A stretch of 64,000 bases of DNA from Rhododendron vialii (taxonomy: Eukaryota; Streptophyta; Magnoliopsida; Ericales; Ericaceae). The stretch covers positions 13,244,001 through 13,308,000 of the forward strand of contig NC_080557.1 in NCBI RefSeq assembly GCF_030253575.1. The letters are read 5' to 3'. Below the pieces are notes generated by a model. That model was not told where the DNA came from. It worked only from the letters and a program-made list of their open reading frames with translations, and searched no databases. Of the stretch, positions 37,901-49,097 are shown piece after piece. Within the stretch, counting starts at the first letter, position 1. Every line of letters starts with the position of its first letter. The position numbers and the translations under genes were made by a program.

Positions 37901-39049
37901 GATTGTGTCTTTGAGGTTGAAGATGAGTTTGAAGATTTGCCCATCTTTGTTGAAAATGAAGACTTTGGAGGTGAATTTGAAGATGTGCCCGTCTTTGATG
38001 AGTTTGGTGTTGATAATGAAGAGGGAATGCTTATTGATATGCTCAAGGAAAGTTTCCTTAGGCCTAGACTAGATAGTGAGGAACTTTTGGAGGAGGGTTA
38101 TAGAGAAGAGGGAAGTCGTGACCTTGAGATTGAAGACTGCTCTCAAGAATTGATTTTCAAGTTGCCTTTGGTGCAAGACACTCGAATTGAAGAGTATGGG
38201 AATGATTTGGAAGCTCCACTATTTGATGAAGAGTTGGTTGAACCAAATGTCGAGGATTGCTTCCAAGTGTTGCCTCATGGGGTGCCCCAATTGCAAGATG
38301 TTCAAGTTTGTGGTACATTGGTCCCCAAGTCAACACTTCTCTCCACACCCATCCCTTGGGCTTCACCAAAAGAAGCAGCAGCACTCATGGGACAATTTGA
38401 AGACCCCTTGGGTATGGTGTTCACTCAAGCGAGTCTTGGGTATTAGGTGTTACACGTTCTTAAATCATTGAATGATGATTGGTCTAAGTATATTTTGGGA
38501 GTACGTGTTCAGAGATATTTTGATGGTGTTTTGCTGTTCCGAAGACATGCCAAATGGATTGCTTATTCACTTCTAAGTCTGGCCGTGGTGGATGTATACA
38601 AGAAGAAGCTCACATTGAAGATTGGTTGTGAATGAGGGTGACGTGTTGATCAAGGAATGTAGCCACATGTCTAAGTTGAAGCTGCACGATAATCACTTCT
38701 TTGTTTTCTTTATTTAGTGTTTTGTGTTTTGTTGTCCAACTTGAGGACAAGTTGTTTTCTTTAGAGGGGGTGTATGATGCAGTAGGATCGAGGGTCCTTT
38801 ATGTCATTTCGCGTCCTTAGTGGTGTTAGGGTATTGAGTCTATATATAGGTGAGTTGTTCTTTCATTTGGTAGCTTTTTTATTATTAAGAATATTGAATA
38901 TATTGATTGAGACATAGTTTCTCTCTCTACCCTTTGGGGTTTATCCCCTTGAATGGGATTTTGTTCATTTCTTTGAATCTTTGATTCCCTTTGATATTTT
39001 GATTGCATTAGTTGAGACGTTTCCAATCTCTTAGCTTTTAAATAGACAT

Positions 39050-39103
<54 letters not shown>

Positions 39104-42100
39104 GTATGGTTCATGATCTCTAGCATTTGAACTTTGATATCAATCGAGAAAGAAACTTGCCTTGTTGAAGTTCAACTTTGTAGGCAAGTACAAATAGTCA
39201 TTGACAAGGAGACCAAAGAGATTAAGACTCATGGCATGACGAAGTCCTGGCACTTAACCTCCGATACTGTGCGGTTGAGGAGTGATTTTGATATCCAAAG
39301 ATATCCTTGCATGGCACGGATCTAGTACGTGCAATGACTATGGTTCGGGAATCCACAAAGGCCGCTGGTATCACAATGGCAGCGGGTATTGGAAGAGCTG
39401 TGGGAGTCACGACTGCGAGGGTCGCAAGAGTCACAACCGCGAGGGTGAGACTATGGGAGTCGCAAGAGTCATGACCACGAGTATGATACCACAGGGTTGA
39501 GACCGCAAGAATCAAGAGAGGTTCTAAACAACAGTGCAACTTATGCATGGGAATGCCCTTGTAGCGAGGGGAACTAAGTATGATTCCCTTGGATTTTAGG
39601 GACAAATTCTAGATAGAGAAAGTTCCTTCTAGAGTTTCTGTTCCTTTATAAAGTGATGAGACACCAGGGCGAGGTTTACTGAGAGAGAGATTATGGTGCC
39701 AGTATTCTTTCCTTTGCTCTCTGCCTTGCCCATTAGCATGTATCCAGTAGGAATTGCACTGTTTTTTCACCCTGCGATATTTCCTACCGCTGTAATTCCT
39801 TACCTCACTGATGGATTATCTAGTATTCTCTCTATTTTACACTAGTATTCCTATGTTGGACCTCTTACAAACTTGTAGATAGAAGTGCTCTCTCCAAGAT
39901 TTTTTTTTTTGAGCAGCCTCTCTCTCTCTCTCCAAGAATGTTATATGATCTCTAGCAGTTCCAACTTTCACTTCAACTGTGAGAGACTTTTCTTGGCAAA
40001 GTTGCTTTATTTTGTGCAGTGGTTTCATCCATATTTGGTTTTTAGTCCATCTTAAAACATAGTTCCTTTTTTTTTTTTTTTGGAAACTTATCCTGATCAT
40101 TTGGACTATGTATGGCATGAGTTAAATTCTGCGACCAATAGGTAAAATTTAACTGCTGCTGTTGCTTTATGTAATCGTGCTGTGAAAAATGCTGAGAGTT
40201 TCTTGTTGGTTTTGTAGCGTGGAAGAATTGCTGAAGCTGAAGCTGAATTTGAGAAGCTTTTAGGAGGATCTCATGTCAAATCTGCAATGGCAGAATTGTC
40301 CAAGTCGGACAGAGGGGATGAGACTGATAGTATGAAGTTCTCGGAGTTGCTTTATGGTCGCCATTTCAGAGGTATGCCCTTTTGGGATTTGGTAGTTTTT
40401 ACTACGTTTTTTCTCTGTTTACTGCTGAGGGCGGCATGACAATGGGTCTTACCATCTCTGCTGCTCCTCACTCTCACTTTATCTTTCTCTTTTCCCTCTC
40501 CAAATTCCTTCCGTATTCACTCCTTCCTTTTGCAGTTGTTTTTATTGGATCAACCCTATTTGCTTTACAACAGCTATCAGGAATAAATGCTGTGTTTTAT
40601 TTCTCTTCAACTGTATTTAGAAGTGCGGGAGTATCATCAAACCTTGCGAACATCTTCGTAGGGATTGCAAACTTGTTAGGTATATTTTTGCTTCTCTCTT
40701 TCATACTAAAGGTTAATGATATTGTTCTCTGACCATGAAATATAAAAATCTTCAGGATCTATTATTGCATTGATTTTGATGGATAAACTAGGGAGGAAGG
40801 TCCTTCTTATGTGGAGCTTCTCTGGCATGGTAATATCTCATTTGATTTTCTGATAGAAGTTACTTATGTATCAGTAGCAAGTGAGATTGGAATTTCAACT
40901 TTGTAGTCTACAACTAACCTAACCAAACCAAACCAACCGCGCCAAATCAAACCACGTCCCAATCAAGGGGTCTGCTACATGAATCCTTTTTCTGCCATTC
41001 TCGTTACGTGAAGGGCTACATGTTCCCTTATAGCCATTTTTTACCTCAACATCACATGTCAATTTAGACCTCCCTTTGCATTTCCATGAGATTGGTTATA
41101 GCACTCTCCCTCGCTGCGCAATAGACATCATATGGGCATCAGTAAACATATTAAATGCTGCAAATGATGCTTCACAATGCAGTGTTGATTTGCCCAGAAA
41201 ACTACCTTGCTATGTTTTTGGTGCACAAAGTGGTTACGTTCTGTCACAATAAATCTAGCGAAATTGTCATGATGAGTAAAAGAATTACGTGAGTTCCCAG
41301 CAAGAGACACCGAGAATAATGCAGGGTGATGCGGAGGACTTTATTTGGGTTGATTAGAGTTGTTTTCTGTGGCTCAAAGGTTGCTAAAATATAGGATTTA
41401 TGGGGCTTTCTGTGGGGTTAGGAAGAGTATAGTATTTTAGTGTTGGTATCGGATATGCTGGTTTTTGTATTTTACTGGAGATTGACTATGCAGATTCTGG
41501 GTTCTGTGATTGAGGAGGGAAGGATTTTGAGGATTTAATCGGTAAATCAACTGAGTGCTGTAAAGGGTTTAAAATTGCACAAAATTGGGGAAGAAGAGAA
41601 AATTCTTGAATATTTACTCGTTCCATCCTGGGAAGAATCTCAGGACATCATGCTGTGGCACTTCTTCCTATTTATTTATCATTGTATTCGACAATGAATA
41701 TCAATATCATAAAATTGAACAGTTACCAGGACTAGAACCTTGGCTGTGTGTGGTTCAAATATGCCACACCTTGGGATCACACCAATTTCATGTTTAATGG
41801 CTTCAGTAAATTAACTTTTTCTAGAGCTGCTTATGTACCACAGCAATCATAAAATCATTACCTTCTGTTATGAGCTTATCATGGTTGCCCCTAATGATGA
41901 TATCATACTTTTCAAGGAAGGAATGAGTTCCTTTGACAGATTCTTGTTTATTTTCTACATTTGACCTACTCAGGCATTATCCATGGCCTTGCAAGTCACT
42001 GCAGCTGGTCTTCCTGGATCAGGTTCTGGAGCTTTATACCTGTCTGTTGGTGGAATGCTGCTGTGAGTACTCTCTCTTATATTTAGATCCATGTTTATGC

Positions 42101-43611
42101 AAATTAGCCCTCACAGTGCTGTGAATTATCAATTTGAGTTCTCTTTGACATATTATCAGCCAGAGAAAAGGAATTTAAGCTTCCGAGATTAGTTTATAGT
42201 TCAATCCCCAATATATTCTCTGACCCAATTTGGTTGTCCATTTTTACTATTTTGGACATGTCAAAAAATGATCAATATCGATTTTGAAGAATATGTGTAG
42301 AAGAACTAACTGAGATCTGTTGATTGGTGGATTTTCACGAAGTATGTTGTTTGCTAACCTGAGTAAAGGCCACGATTGCCAAAAATGGACAACCAAATTG
42401 AAATGGAGTTAAGTGTGTTTTTGGGGTCATAATAGATGATAAAAGTACTACATGCATCTCTGAAGAGTTGTGTGAACTTTGGAAGTTATTTTTACAGTTG
42501 TTTACGAGCTCAAACATTTATATTCTGGTCCTGCCTGTAAGATTCAGCGGCTTTTTGGATGACTGAGTTGGTGTACTCTAATTAACAAAGTTTGGTACAT
42601 CCCTGGAGTCTAGATAGTAGCAAACAAGAAAAAAAGAACCTGAAGGCATCTCTAGACTCTAGATAACAGCAAACAAGAAAAAATAACCCGAGGGAGGGAG
42701 GGAGGGAGGGAGGGAGGGAGGGTTGCTTTTGAGCAATTGTTTATCTTGTTACAAAAACCAATTTATATTACTATGATTGGCAATAGGGCCAAGCATGAAG
42801 GGATGGATGCATGCTGATTGGACTTCTTTATGCAGGTTCGTGTTGACATTTGCTGTTGGAGCTGGTCCAGTTCCTGGTCTCCTCCTACCAGAGATTCTCC
42901 CTAGCCGAATTAGGGCCAAAGCTATGGCATTTTGTATGTCAGTGCACTGGGTAATATAAATTTTCGACCTCACATATTACCCCTACTGTTAATTATAGAA
43001 CTCTAATAGTGCATAGAGTGAGACTGAGTCTGCAGATTACGCAAGGCCCTGTTTGTTTGACTGGACTAATAGAAGGGATATGCACTTCCATAGTATATGT
43101 GATTCAATTATTCCAGTAGTCAAATAGTGATGAGAATAATAATGCATCCCCCATGGAATTGTATATCCCATGCTTTGTGGGATTCCGTGTTGGGCGAATC
43201 ACGAATGTTTAATGCTAACAGCAGAAGTTCCAAACAATGCAGGATGATATCTAGTCGCTTTGCCTTTTTAGTCCAGTCTGATAGCAAAAGGGCCTAAAAG
43301 AATTGGAGAAAACAACTTCAAGTTTATACCTGTGGTCCCTAGATTACTCATAAGCCAAATTGAGATATTGATTGGATAGGTTATCTATTTTTTTCGCTCC
43401 CGTGACTGTTTGACTGGCTTTTTTTTAGGTGTTCAATTTCTGTGTGGGCTTGCTGTTCTTGCCTTTACTTGAGCATCTTGGGCGACGGCTCTTGTACTCC
43501 ATTTTTGGTACCTTCTGTTTGCTTGCGGTGGTTTTTGTGAAGAGGAATGTGATGGAAACAAAAGGGAAAACTCTTCAAGAAATTGAGATCGCTCTTCTTC
43601 CACAAGACTGA
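31925..43611 (+). CDS. Hexose transporter, plastidic glucose transporter 2 / SGB1 type, 13 coding exons, 489 aa
   Basis: MFS sugar/H+ symporter family. Exons: 31925-32015, 32743-32854, 33015-33082, 33222-33354, 35080-35179, 35315-35427, 35539-35632, 40218-40371, 40536-40679, 40756-40829, 41974-42062, 42836-42950, 43429-43611. They total 1470 nt with consistent phases and GT-AG borders. Signatures: ADGVGRRK at 112-119 (loop 2-3), AESPHWLYK at 229-237 (loop 6-7), QQLSGINAVFYFSS from residue 300 (TM7), GPVPGLLLPEI and SRIRAKAMAFCMSVHW (TM10-11), and METKGKTLQEIE at the C-terminus. The length matches Arabidopsis At1g67300 (about 494 aa). The short hydrophilic N-terminus (MWIRLRDSSSTYKRMPSRE) is not a typical chloroplast transit peptide. 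The close relative SGB1 (At1g79820) is reported in the Golgi, so the plastid label should be treated with care. Intron 7 (4.6 kb) holds an LTR retrotransposon, but splice sites look intact. Chosen start: first Met matching family N-termini. Confidence 0.93.
32341..32690 (+). repeat. 175-bp tandem duplication in transporter intron 1
   Basis: Units begin at 32341 and 32516 with gataattttcagct and run through ttatgtacttattagatttg and attcttgggcataattttg. There are only a handful of differences, so the duplication is recent. Confidence 0.93.
36031..36266 (+). repeat. Left LTR of the TR-GAG element
   Basis: 236 bp, beginning TGATGCA and ending TGCATCA, a perfect 7-bp inverted terminus. About 95% identical to the right LTR. 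Confidence 0.92.
37041..37757 (+). CDS. Retrotransposon gag-like protein (truncated)
   Basis: An open frame of 238-247 residues (the frame opens at 37014, and 37041 is the more gag-like Met, MAHGGRGRD). Counting from 37014, the pattern PKFDESFTPKEFVDWLNTLE (91-110), then HLRGRVSDWWEQL (130-142) and FKERFLP matches the core of the plant retrotransposon gag domain (PF03732 type). In intact elements gag forms the particle shell and is followed by a zinc knuckle. No CCHC knuckle is seen here, and the frame stops early in a linker-like Ser/Thr-rich region. It is part of a mobile element, not a host gene. Confidence 0.75.
   Translation: MAHGGRGRDVIGNFGDEIDTYGNSNCKRNEIKELSEEVSILVEKMRHLQLLTKGMNRIRFENCFGALHWRRACSNNIDYELPKFDESFTPKEFVDWLNTLEGVFECHFISDEMKVKFVSKHLRGRVSDWWEQLHDNRKRRGKGKIREWEKMKKTFKERFLPFPSFANVGSLTNIAKYRTCGKSFGIGVQSTVDIGAVPIQNQPLFDNLKARNSSTNEKLECFKQGKSSFKLEVGENAY
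37790..38446 (+). CDS. Acidic protein encoded by the gag-only element
   Basis: 218 residues, strongly acidic. A repeated [A/L/V]P[I/V/L]F[D/V]E motif stands at residues about 21, 51, 67 and 143 (PIFDE, PIFVE, PVFDE, PLFDE). The frame begins 32 bp after the gag stop, in another reading frame. Similar acidic PIFDE-type linkers occur between gag and protease in plant gypsy elements (from memory), so it may be a decayed middle part of a longer gag-pol. No catalytic motif is visible. Confidence 0.55.
   Translation: MNFNPDVFDDEMKHGYFDDAPIFDEYPNDKLEGVLEDDCVFEVEDEFEDLPIFVENEDFGGEFEDVPVFDEFGVDNEEGMLIDMLKESFLRPRLDSEELLEEGYREEGSRDLEIEDCSQELIFKLPLVQDTRIEEYGNDLEAPLFDEELVEPNVEDCFQVLPHGVPQLQDVQVCGTLVPKSTLLSTPIPWASPKEAAALMGQFEDPLGMVFTQASLGY
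38775..39010 (+). repeat. Right LTR of the TR-GAG element
   Basis: 236 bp. Starts TGATGCA and ends TGCATTA, where the final C of the terminus has mutated to T. Confidence 0.92.
39051..39101. repeat. (CT)n microsatellite in transporter intron 7
   Basis: About 51 bp of pure CT repeats, 40 bp to the right of the retrotransposon. The rest of the intron up to 40217 shows nothing recognisable apart from further short CT runs near 39919. Confidence 0.96.
42690..42722 (+). repeat. (GGGA)n array in transporter intron 11
   Basis: About eight GGGA units on the sense strand, a canonical G-quadruplex-forming pattern. It is preceded by a duplicated ~50-bp segment (tctagatagtagcaaacaag / tctagataacagcaaacaag). 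Confidence 0.93.
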
Positions 43612-44301
43612 AGGTGATTTTTCTTGTTTAGTTCGTGTTTTCACCTGGAAATTATTTATTGCTGTGCAAGCCTGAAGGTTGGTTCATGTTTCCGGCAGAT
43701 GTTGCGAATGCTGCTGAATATATTGTCAAAAGTTGAAGTTCTTAGAAGATGGAAGCTTGGACACCTCCCGACTTTGCTAAATATCTTAATTTGGATTGGG
43801 CTACATTTTGGAGTTCCAATCATCATCTTCGTTCAAGTGGTGCTTCAGTCACCGTTTACATTTGAATCGAAAGAAATATTGCCCTATAGCTGCTTATAAT
43901 GTCTGTATCTCAGAGAACTGTTATTTAGTGGTACGGATGATTAGTCCTAGAACTTCCAACTTCATCAGTTTGAGGATGCTAGAATTTCACTTGTATGAAA
44001 CGAAGATGTCGCGTGGGCCCTTTATGATTCATAGGAATGTTATATGTATAAAATAAAAGATTTTTCCTCGAATTAGATACCGTTGGTAAAGGCTCGATAT
44101 GCCATTTGTGATCCAGAATGGTTGCTTCAGTGTATTGGATTGACAATGGAGGTTAGGGCACTTCACGCACGGGAAGCAGGGCAGGTTGGTTGGTTGCATG
44201 CTTGTTGAATAAAACACACATTCAGATAAACGGTTGTTTCTACCTAAAGAAACTGCTAATTGCCAGATTAGGCACATGAGGATTACAAATTCCCTGGTAG
44301 T

Positions 44302-44766
44302 CAATGGCAATGGGACGGAGCAGATTTTGGCGCACCCTGACCCGCCCCAAAATTATCACACAGACCCGACTGGATATTTTTTGGGTACCCCGTTCCCGTC
44401 CACCGAGGGTTTACCCGCTCCGCAAGAAATTAAAAAAATTGTTAACCTAAAAGCAAACAGTTATAAGTAAAGCGGTATTTAGTAGTATAATGGTGAAAAT
44501 ATAAAGGTAAGAATATACCTTTTTTTAGTATAATGATAATAATAGTAGGGTAAAAATATAAAATCTTTAAGAAGAATGATAATTAGATTTAAGAAGAATG
44601 ATAATTAGATTAGGGTAAAAGTATTATTTTACATATAAATATATTTTGGGGCAGGTTAATGCCAACCCGCCCCGACCGGGTTTTCCTAATTTCCCTCGAT
44701 TTCCCGAACCTGCCCCAGTACCCAAAAAATTGATAAAAACCCGCCCCAATCAAATTGCCATCCCTG
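44302..44766. mobile_element. hAT-like MITE between the convergent genes
   Basis: The left end caatggcaatgggacggag and the right end (reversed) cagggatggcaatttgattg, then gggcggg, resemble a common plant hAT-type terminus. GC-rich arms (acccgccccaa, gggtaccc, cgggtttt) enclose an AT-rich middle. An 8-bp target duplication could not be confirmed. It lies in the tail-to-tail spacer of the transporter and CDKF;1. Confidence 0.45.
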
Positions 44767-45147
44767 AGTGTTTGTGCAACAATGGGCAAGACCAAAAATG
44801 CAGCAGCAACAATTGGTGTGGAGATGTGTTTCCGTTGGACAATCGCTACCATAAAACATGAGGTGTAATTTACAATTCGTCTATCTTTTCTTATAGTGGA
44901 GCATCATTTTGGGAACAACAGTTGACATGCACAGAATCGACAAGAGATGCAATACGTCTTGCAGTGAAAGCTCGCTGCTGTTAAGACTTCTGCGTTCGGC
45001 TATGAAATAGCTCACATTCTCGATTCCCCTACAGCCGGGAAAAAGAACCCCTCTCTAGTCTCTAATCCTCCATCTTGGTGAGTGATGTAGTGAACTGCCG
45101 CTACATTGGAGCTGGCTTAACTGAAAAATCCTCCAAGGCCTTTTCTG

Positions 45148-45297
45148 GGTAACCATACGAGATTGCTACAAGGAGGCGTAAAACCTAGCACTGGGGATTT
45201 TTCGTAATACAACCAACACAAGGTAACCATACGAGATTGCTACAAGGAGGCGTAAAACCTAGCACTGGGGATTTTTCGTAATACGACCAACACAAGG
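45148..45297 (+). repeat. 74-bp tandem duplication
   Basis: Two nearly identical units start ggtaaccatacgagattgct at 45148 and 45222 and differ by a single base or so. Non-coding, about 370 bp past the CDKF;1 stop codon. Confidence 0.95.
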
Positions 45298-45662
45298 TGC
45301 TATGGTTCTAGTTCCTTGCAAAGAAGAAGGATAACTAATGGCTAATTCAAATTCAAAACGTTCTATTCGCACAATCAAACAGAAATAACAAATAATCAAA
45401 ACAGATCATATTATTCGTTTCAGTTTTACACAAATAACTAAACTTAGTCGCAAAACCAATGCTTGAAGAGTTTCTCAATCTCTGACAGATTACTACTTCA
45501 AGATAAATAGAATGGCTACAGATAGAACATATTACGTTGCTATAAATAGAACGGCTATGCCCCAAGAATTTGAGGGGGCACCTGTTCATAAGAATTGGGT
45601 GTACAAACAATGTAGAATAAAATGCGTACATAACTTATTTGTAGTGTATTCATGCTATGAGT

Positions 45663-48593
45663 TCAAGGGAACCGAATTGAAAAACCTGTCTCAGTAGCAG
45701 TAACGTTCACAGGACCAAAATCGTCAAAATCAGAATCCGAACCCATGTCTCTGTAGTCACCCCACTCATCATCAGAATCCTGGTCTTGAGCAGTGTGTGA
45801 AGAAGGAACCCTAAGTTCAGACACCGGAACCGGTAGAGGCTCTTCAGTGAGATACTTATCATGGAGCAGTTCCATGGCAGTAGCTCTACTTGCTGGGTTG
45901 AAACAAAGAAGTTTTTTCACTAGATTGATTTCGTCAGGGGACCTGTTGGGAAGGCACGATTCTAAACCAATTGGATTTTCCACTTTACCGAACGAAATGA
46001 TTCTGTAATCAGGAAGTTCTGAACACCCAGGCCAGATTTCCTCACTTAAGTTGCCCAAGACACTGAAAATTCTCCCCAACTGGTCTAAATCCGAACTGCC
46101 TGGAAAAATTGGCTCCAAGCTGAAAAGCTCGGCGAAAATGCATCCCAACGACCACAAGTCGATTTCTGGCCCATATTTTGTAGATCCGTAGAGTAACTCG
46201 GGCGATCTGTACCAGCGAGTTCCCACACACGATGTGAGAGGCCCATTTCCGTCATCTCCACCCTCGGCTTCGTAGGAAAAAGAACCTCCGAATGGATCGT
46301 CTTCCGCTTCGCTAGTTGTGCATGTAGCAAGACAGGATGTATCTCCATCTTGAGTTTCCTTATCAATCTCAATCATGGCTTCTTTAGACTTGAACTCATC
46401 CAACTCCCCGATGAAATCATCTTTGCTTGAAGATCCAAGCTCTTCATTTGCAGAGCCATCTTTGATTGGAATTTCAGTTTCTAGAATAAATTCAGGTGGT
46501 TCAACACTGGAAGGATTTGGAGTAATTTGCTCATTCAGCAGTGGGTTTCCATTCAAGGTCACAGAACCGGGATCTAAAAGTATCCTTGCCTGAAAACCAG
46601 CAATGATCGGAGAGATATAAGACAATAGTTGGCCACTGCTTCTTTTTCTGTGTGTATGGGATGCAAAAGAATGCAGTACGCTGTTATTCAGAATACTTAG
46701 GAAATACTGCCTAGTATCTTAGTGAAAGACCTCAGTTTTGCTTAAAAAATAATGGTGTTACCGATTCCAAACGCTTGAATGAACAATAAGTCCACTAGCT
46801 TAATTCCGACATGATGAACAAACAGAGAAATTTTTCTGGGAATAAAAGACATCTCCATATCCTCTTTTCTTGCAAGACATTGTTACAAAGAAAGACATCT
46901 CCATATCCACAGCAGCAGAGAACAAGTAGCAAATTGAAGTACTACTGTCTAACTGCCATTGTCCTTACCACTGGGGAAAAAAATGCCTAATGAATATGCC
47001 ATTGATACTCATCATAGGTGTAAAATTAGAACCCAAATCTCAATAGTTGGAACTCTGCAGCTCAAAACCAACTAAAAAGCAAATGAGGATTGCAGCCGCC
47101 TACTTCTGCTACAAAAGTTTAAACATTCAATGACAAAAATCAGATTCACAAATACTCAAAAACAGTCTTTAGCAACAACATAATTTCAAGTAATGCTGAT
47201 AAATAAACCAAACCAGCTGACAATTAACTGTCCAAATTTAGTTAAAAAACTTATCTAGCTTCAAAAACATGCTCAAGCTTGGTCTGTTTATAAGGGGAAC
47301 CAATATGAAAAAGAGCTTTAATCGAGCCAATAACGACCTGATCTTGAATAGGTTGAACTATATAAACATCATTAGTTTACTGAGCCAAACAGCCCAGTAA
47401 TAGCTTGTTCGAGTTTGGTTTGAATGTTTAACAAGCTTCAAAAAAATATTCAAGCTTGTTTTTTTTTTAAGAAAGTGTTCAAGCCTTAGCAGCAGGGAAC
47501 TTCTAAAGTGGTGCCACTCCCACCTTAGGAGCGCGCTCCCAACTAAGGAGCTTGACAGGAGAGCGCTCCCATTGAGATGGGAGCACGCTCCTTATGAAGA
47601 TGGGAGCTTTTGTACAATCCTCGTATACAAAAGCAGGGATTTAACACTTTTATCAATTGGTATTTGATGAATTCATACATCTAGCCCAAGTCATGAGATC
47701 TTGAAATAAAAAACCCTGTATTGTAACACTAGCCCATTTCCTACACTTAAAGTGATTGTACATTGAAAGGGTATATTCAATGCTACATGGCTTTTGTCAT
47801 ATATGTCCACGTTCCTTTCACCCTCCCAACCTTGGGAGCTTCTATATTCCCGCGCTCCCCCGACCGGGCTCCCACTTCGTGCAACTAAGGTTCAAGCTTG
47901 GTCAATGTAACAAACTGATTTTGAAGGAGCTTTAAACCAATGAACACGAGCTCGAATTCTAACAATTTAATTTGTTCATCAGCCCTTCTTTCAAGCAACT
48001 TCCAATTAATTCATAGAACTTGCAGCAAATTTGAACATACACATCAGAAGAAGGAAAAAAAAAAAAAAAAAACTGAGCTTTTTAAAGATTACCTGACCGA
48101 AATCGGCCAACTTGAGAACACCATCGGCAGACACAAGCAGATTCGCAGGCTTCAAATCTCGATGCACGATCGAACTCCGATGACAGGCGTCAACACCACA
48201 CAGAATCTGCACCATCCACCGCTTAATCTCCCCCACCGCAATCCCACCCTTCTTCTTCCCTTCCCGAATAACAGACGCCAGATCGGTGGGGAGAAACTCG
48301 AGCACGAGCACGGCGTCCTCGTCCTCGCTCCAGAAGTACTCGTGCAGAGCGACGACGTTTGGGGAGCCGGATAGGGATTGCAGGGCCTCGATTTCGCGGT
48401 GGGCGGACTGATAGTCGTGGATCTCCTTGAGGGCGACGGGGAGGGAGTCGGAGCGGCGGAGGGCCTTGTAGACGTCGGAGTAGGCGCCGGAGCCCACGCG
48501 GCATTGGATCGTGTATTTTGAGGTGATTTCGCGGCGGGTATGGATGCTCCAGCTTTTTTGCGGCGGCGGCGGCGGTGGTGATGGTGGGTCCAT
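45663..48593 (-). CDS. CDKF;1: CDK-activating kinase, cyclin-dependent kinase F (CDKF;1), 2 exons, 475 aa
   Basis: A plant-specific CAK that phosphorylates the T-loop of CDKD kinases and thereby supports cell-cycle CDKs and RNA polymerase II CTD phosphorylation. Exons: 48593-48093 (167 codons) and 46589-45663 (308 codons plus stop). The intron falls exactly after the DFGQ motif. Seen: glycine loop GSGAYSDV (34-41), VALKE with catalytic Lys56, HRDLKPAN (144-151, Asp146), DFG (164-166), and TSCVGTRWYRSPELLYG with the T-loop threonine at about 291. The family-specific acidic insert of about 115 residues separates DFG from the T-loop. The C-terminus SDSDFDDFGPVNV matches the family. Length agrees with Arabidopsis CDKF;1 (479 aa). 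Start: the Met at 48593 matches family N-termini (MDPPS...KSWSIHTR). An in-frame upstream ATG at 48698 would add 35 residues, but it overlaps the likely TATA region. Confidence 0.95.
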
Positions 48594-48681
48594 TTGGGGG
48601 TGGGGGAGGGGTGGTGGTGGTGTTGTAGGGTTTTCTCTGGTTTTGAGGGAATGTGTTTGGGGAGAAGATGATGGACAGGTG

Positions 48682-48712
48682 CACGTGGCAAAAGGCAAAT
48701 GTTTATAAATAT
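48682..48712 (-). promoter_or_regulatory. G-box and TATA-like element of CDKF;1
   Basis: CACGTG at 48682-48687 and, on the minus strand, tatatttataaac at about 48701-48713, roughly 90-120 bp upstream of the start codon. The geometry suits a core promoter with a short leader. A related G-box segment occurs about 1.1 kb further upstream. Confidence 0.5.
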
Positions 48713-49097
48713 AAAAAAAACTCGAGTTTTATTTATTTATTTTTATTTTGGGTAAATCCTTATTTTCCTTGTTTTGTCTTCTGTTCACTTGTCAAAAAAT
48801 CACTCTTAGAGAGAAATTATTTATCCTCATCAACGGTAGAACCAGAATTTTAGACAAAATGTACGCAACATATCGTGTAGCTTTTGAAGTAAATCTTCCT
48901 TACCTAACCATACCTAAGTATGCGTGAGTCTGGAGCCAGCGTCGAAGTTATAGCATGAAGTAAAAGGTCACCACTATTCTTCTTCGTTAGCTCTAAATGC
49001 AATGAAGTTACACCCGAAAAGCTCTATAGCCATGTTCCAACAATGGATGCCTGCTTTGTGCTCTTCTCTTAATTCATCCCTCGCAATGGAAGAAGAC

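Larger units (their letters stand above)
36031..39010 (+). mobile_element. Gag-only (TR-GAG type) LTR retrotransposon in transporter intron 7, 2980 bp
   Basis: Two 236-bp LTRs (36031-36266, 38775-39010) differ at about 11 positions. Directly after the left LTR is a primer-binding site tggtatcaaagcct (36269-36282), like that for initiator-Met tRNA. A polypurine tract (tagaggggg, 38762-38770) precedes the right LTR. The inside encodes a gag-like frame and an acidic frame, but no protease, reverse transcriptase, RNase H or integrase, so mobility would need helper enzymes. The caacttgaggacaagttg motif before the polypurine tract is typical of Ty3/gypsy elements (from memory). It is inserted in the sense direction of the host gene. 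No clear 5-bp target duplication (tgaag versus gttga). Confidence 0.9.

Noticed and set aside
42749..42973. 74-aa minus-strand frame over exon 12 of the transporter
   Set aside because: Antisense shadow of a real exon.
48152..48691. 179-aa and 153-aa frames overlapping CDKF;1 exon 1
   Set aside because: Out-of-frame shadows of a GC-rich kinase exon. The kinase frame alone carries family motifs.
48594..48698. N-terminal extension of CDKF;1 from an upstream in-frame ATG
   Set aside because: The ATG lies in the TATA/G-box region and family members start at the MDPPS-type methionine.
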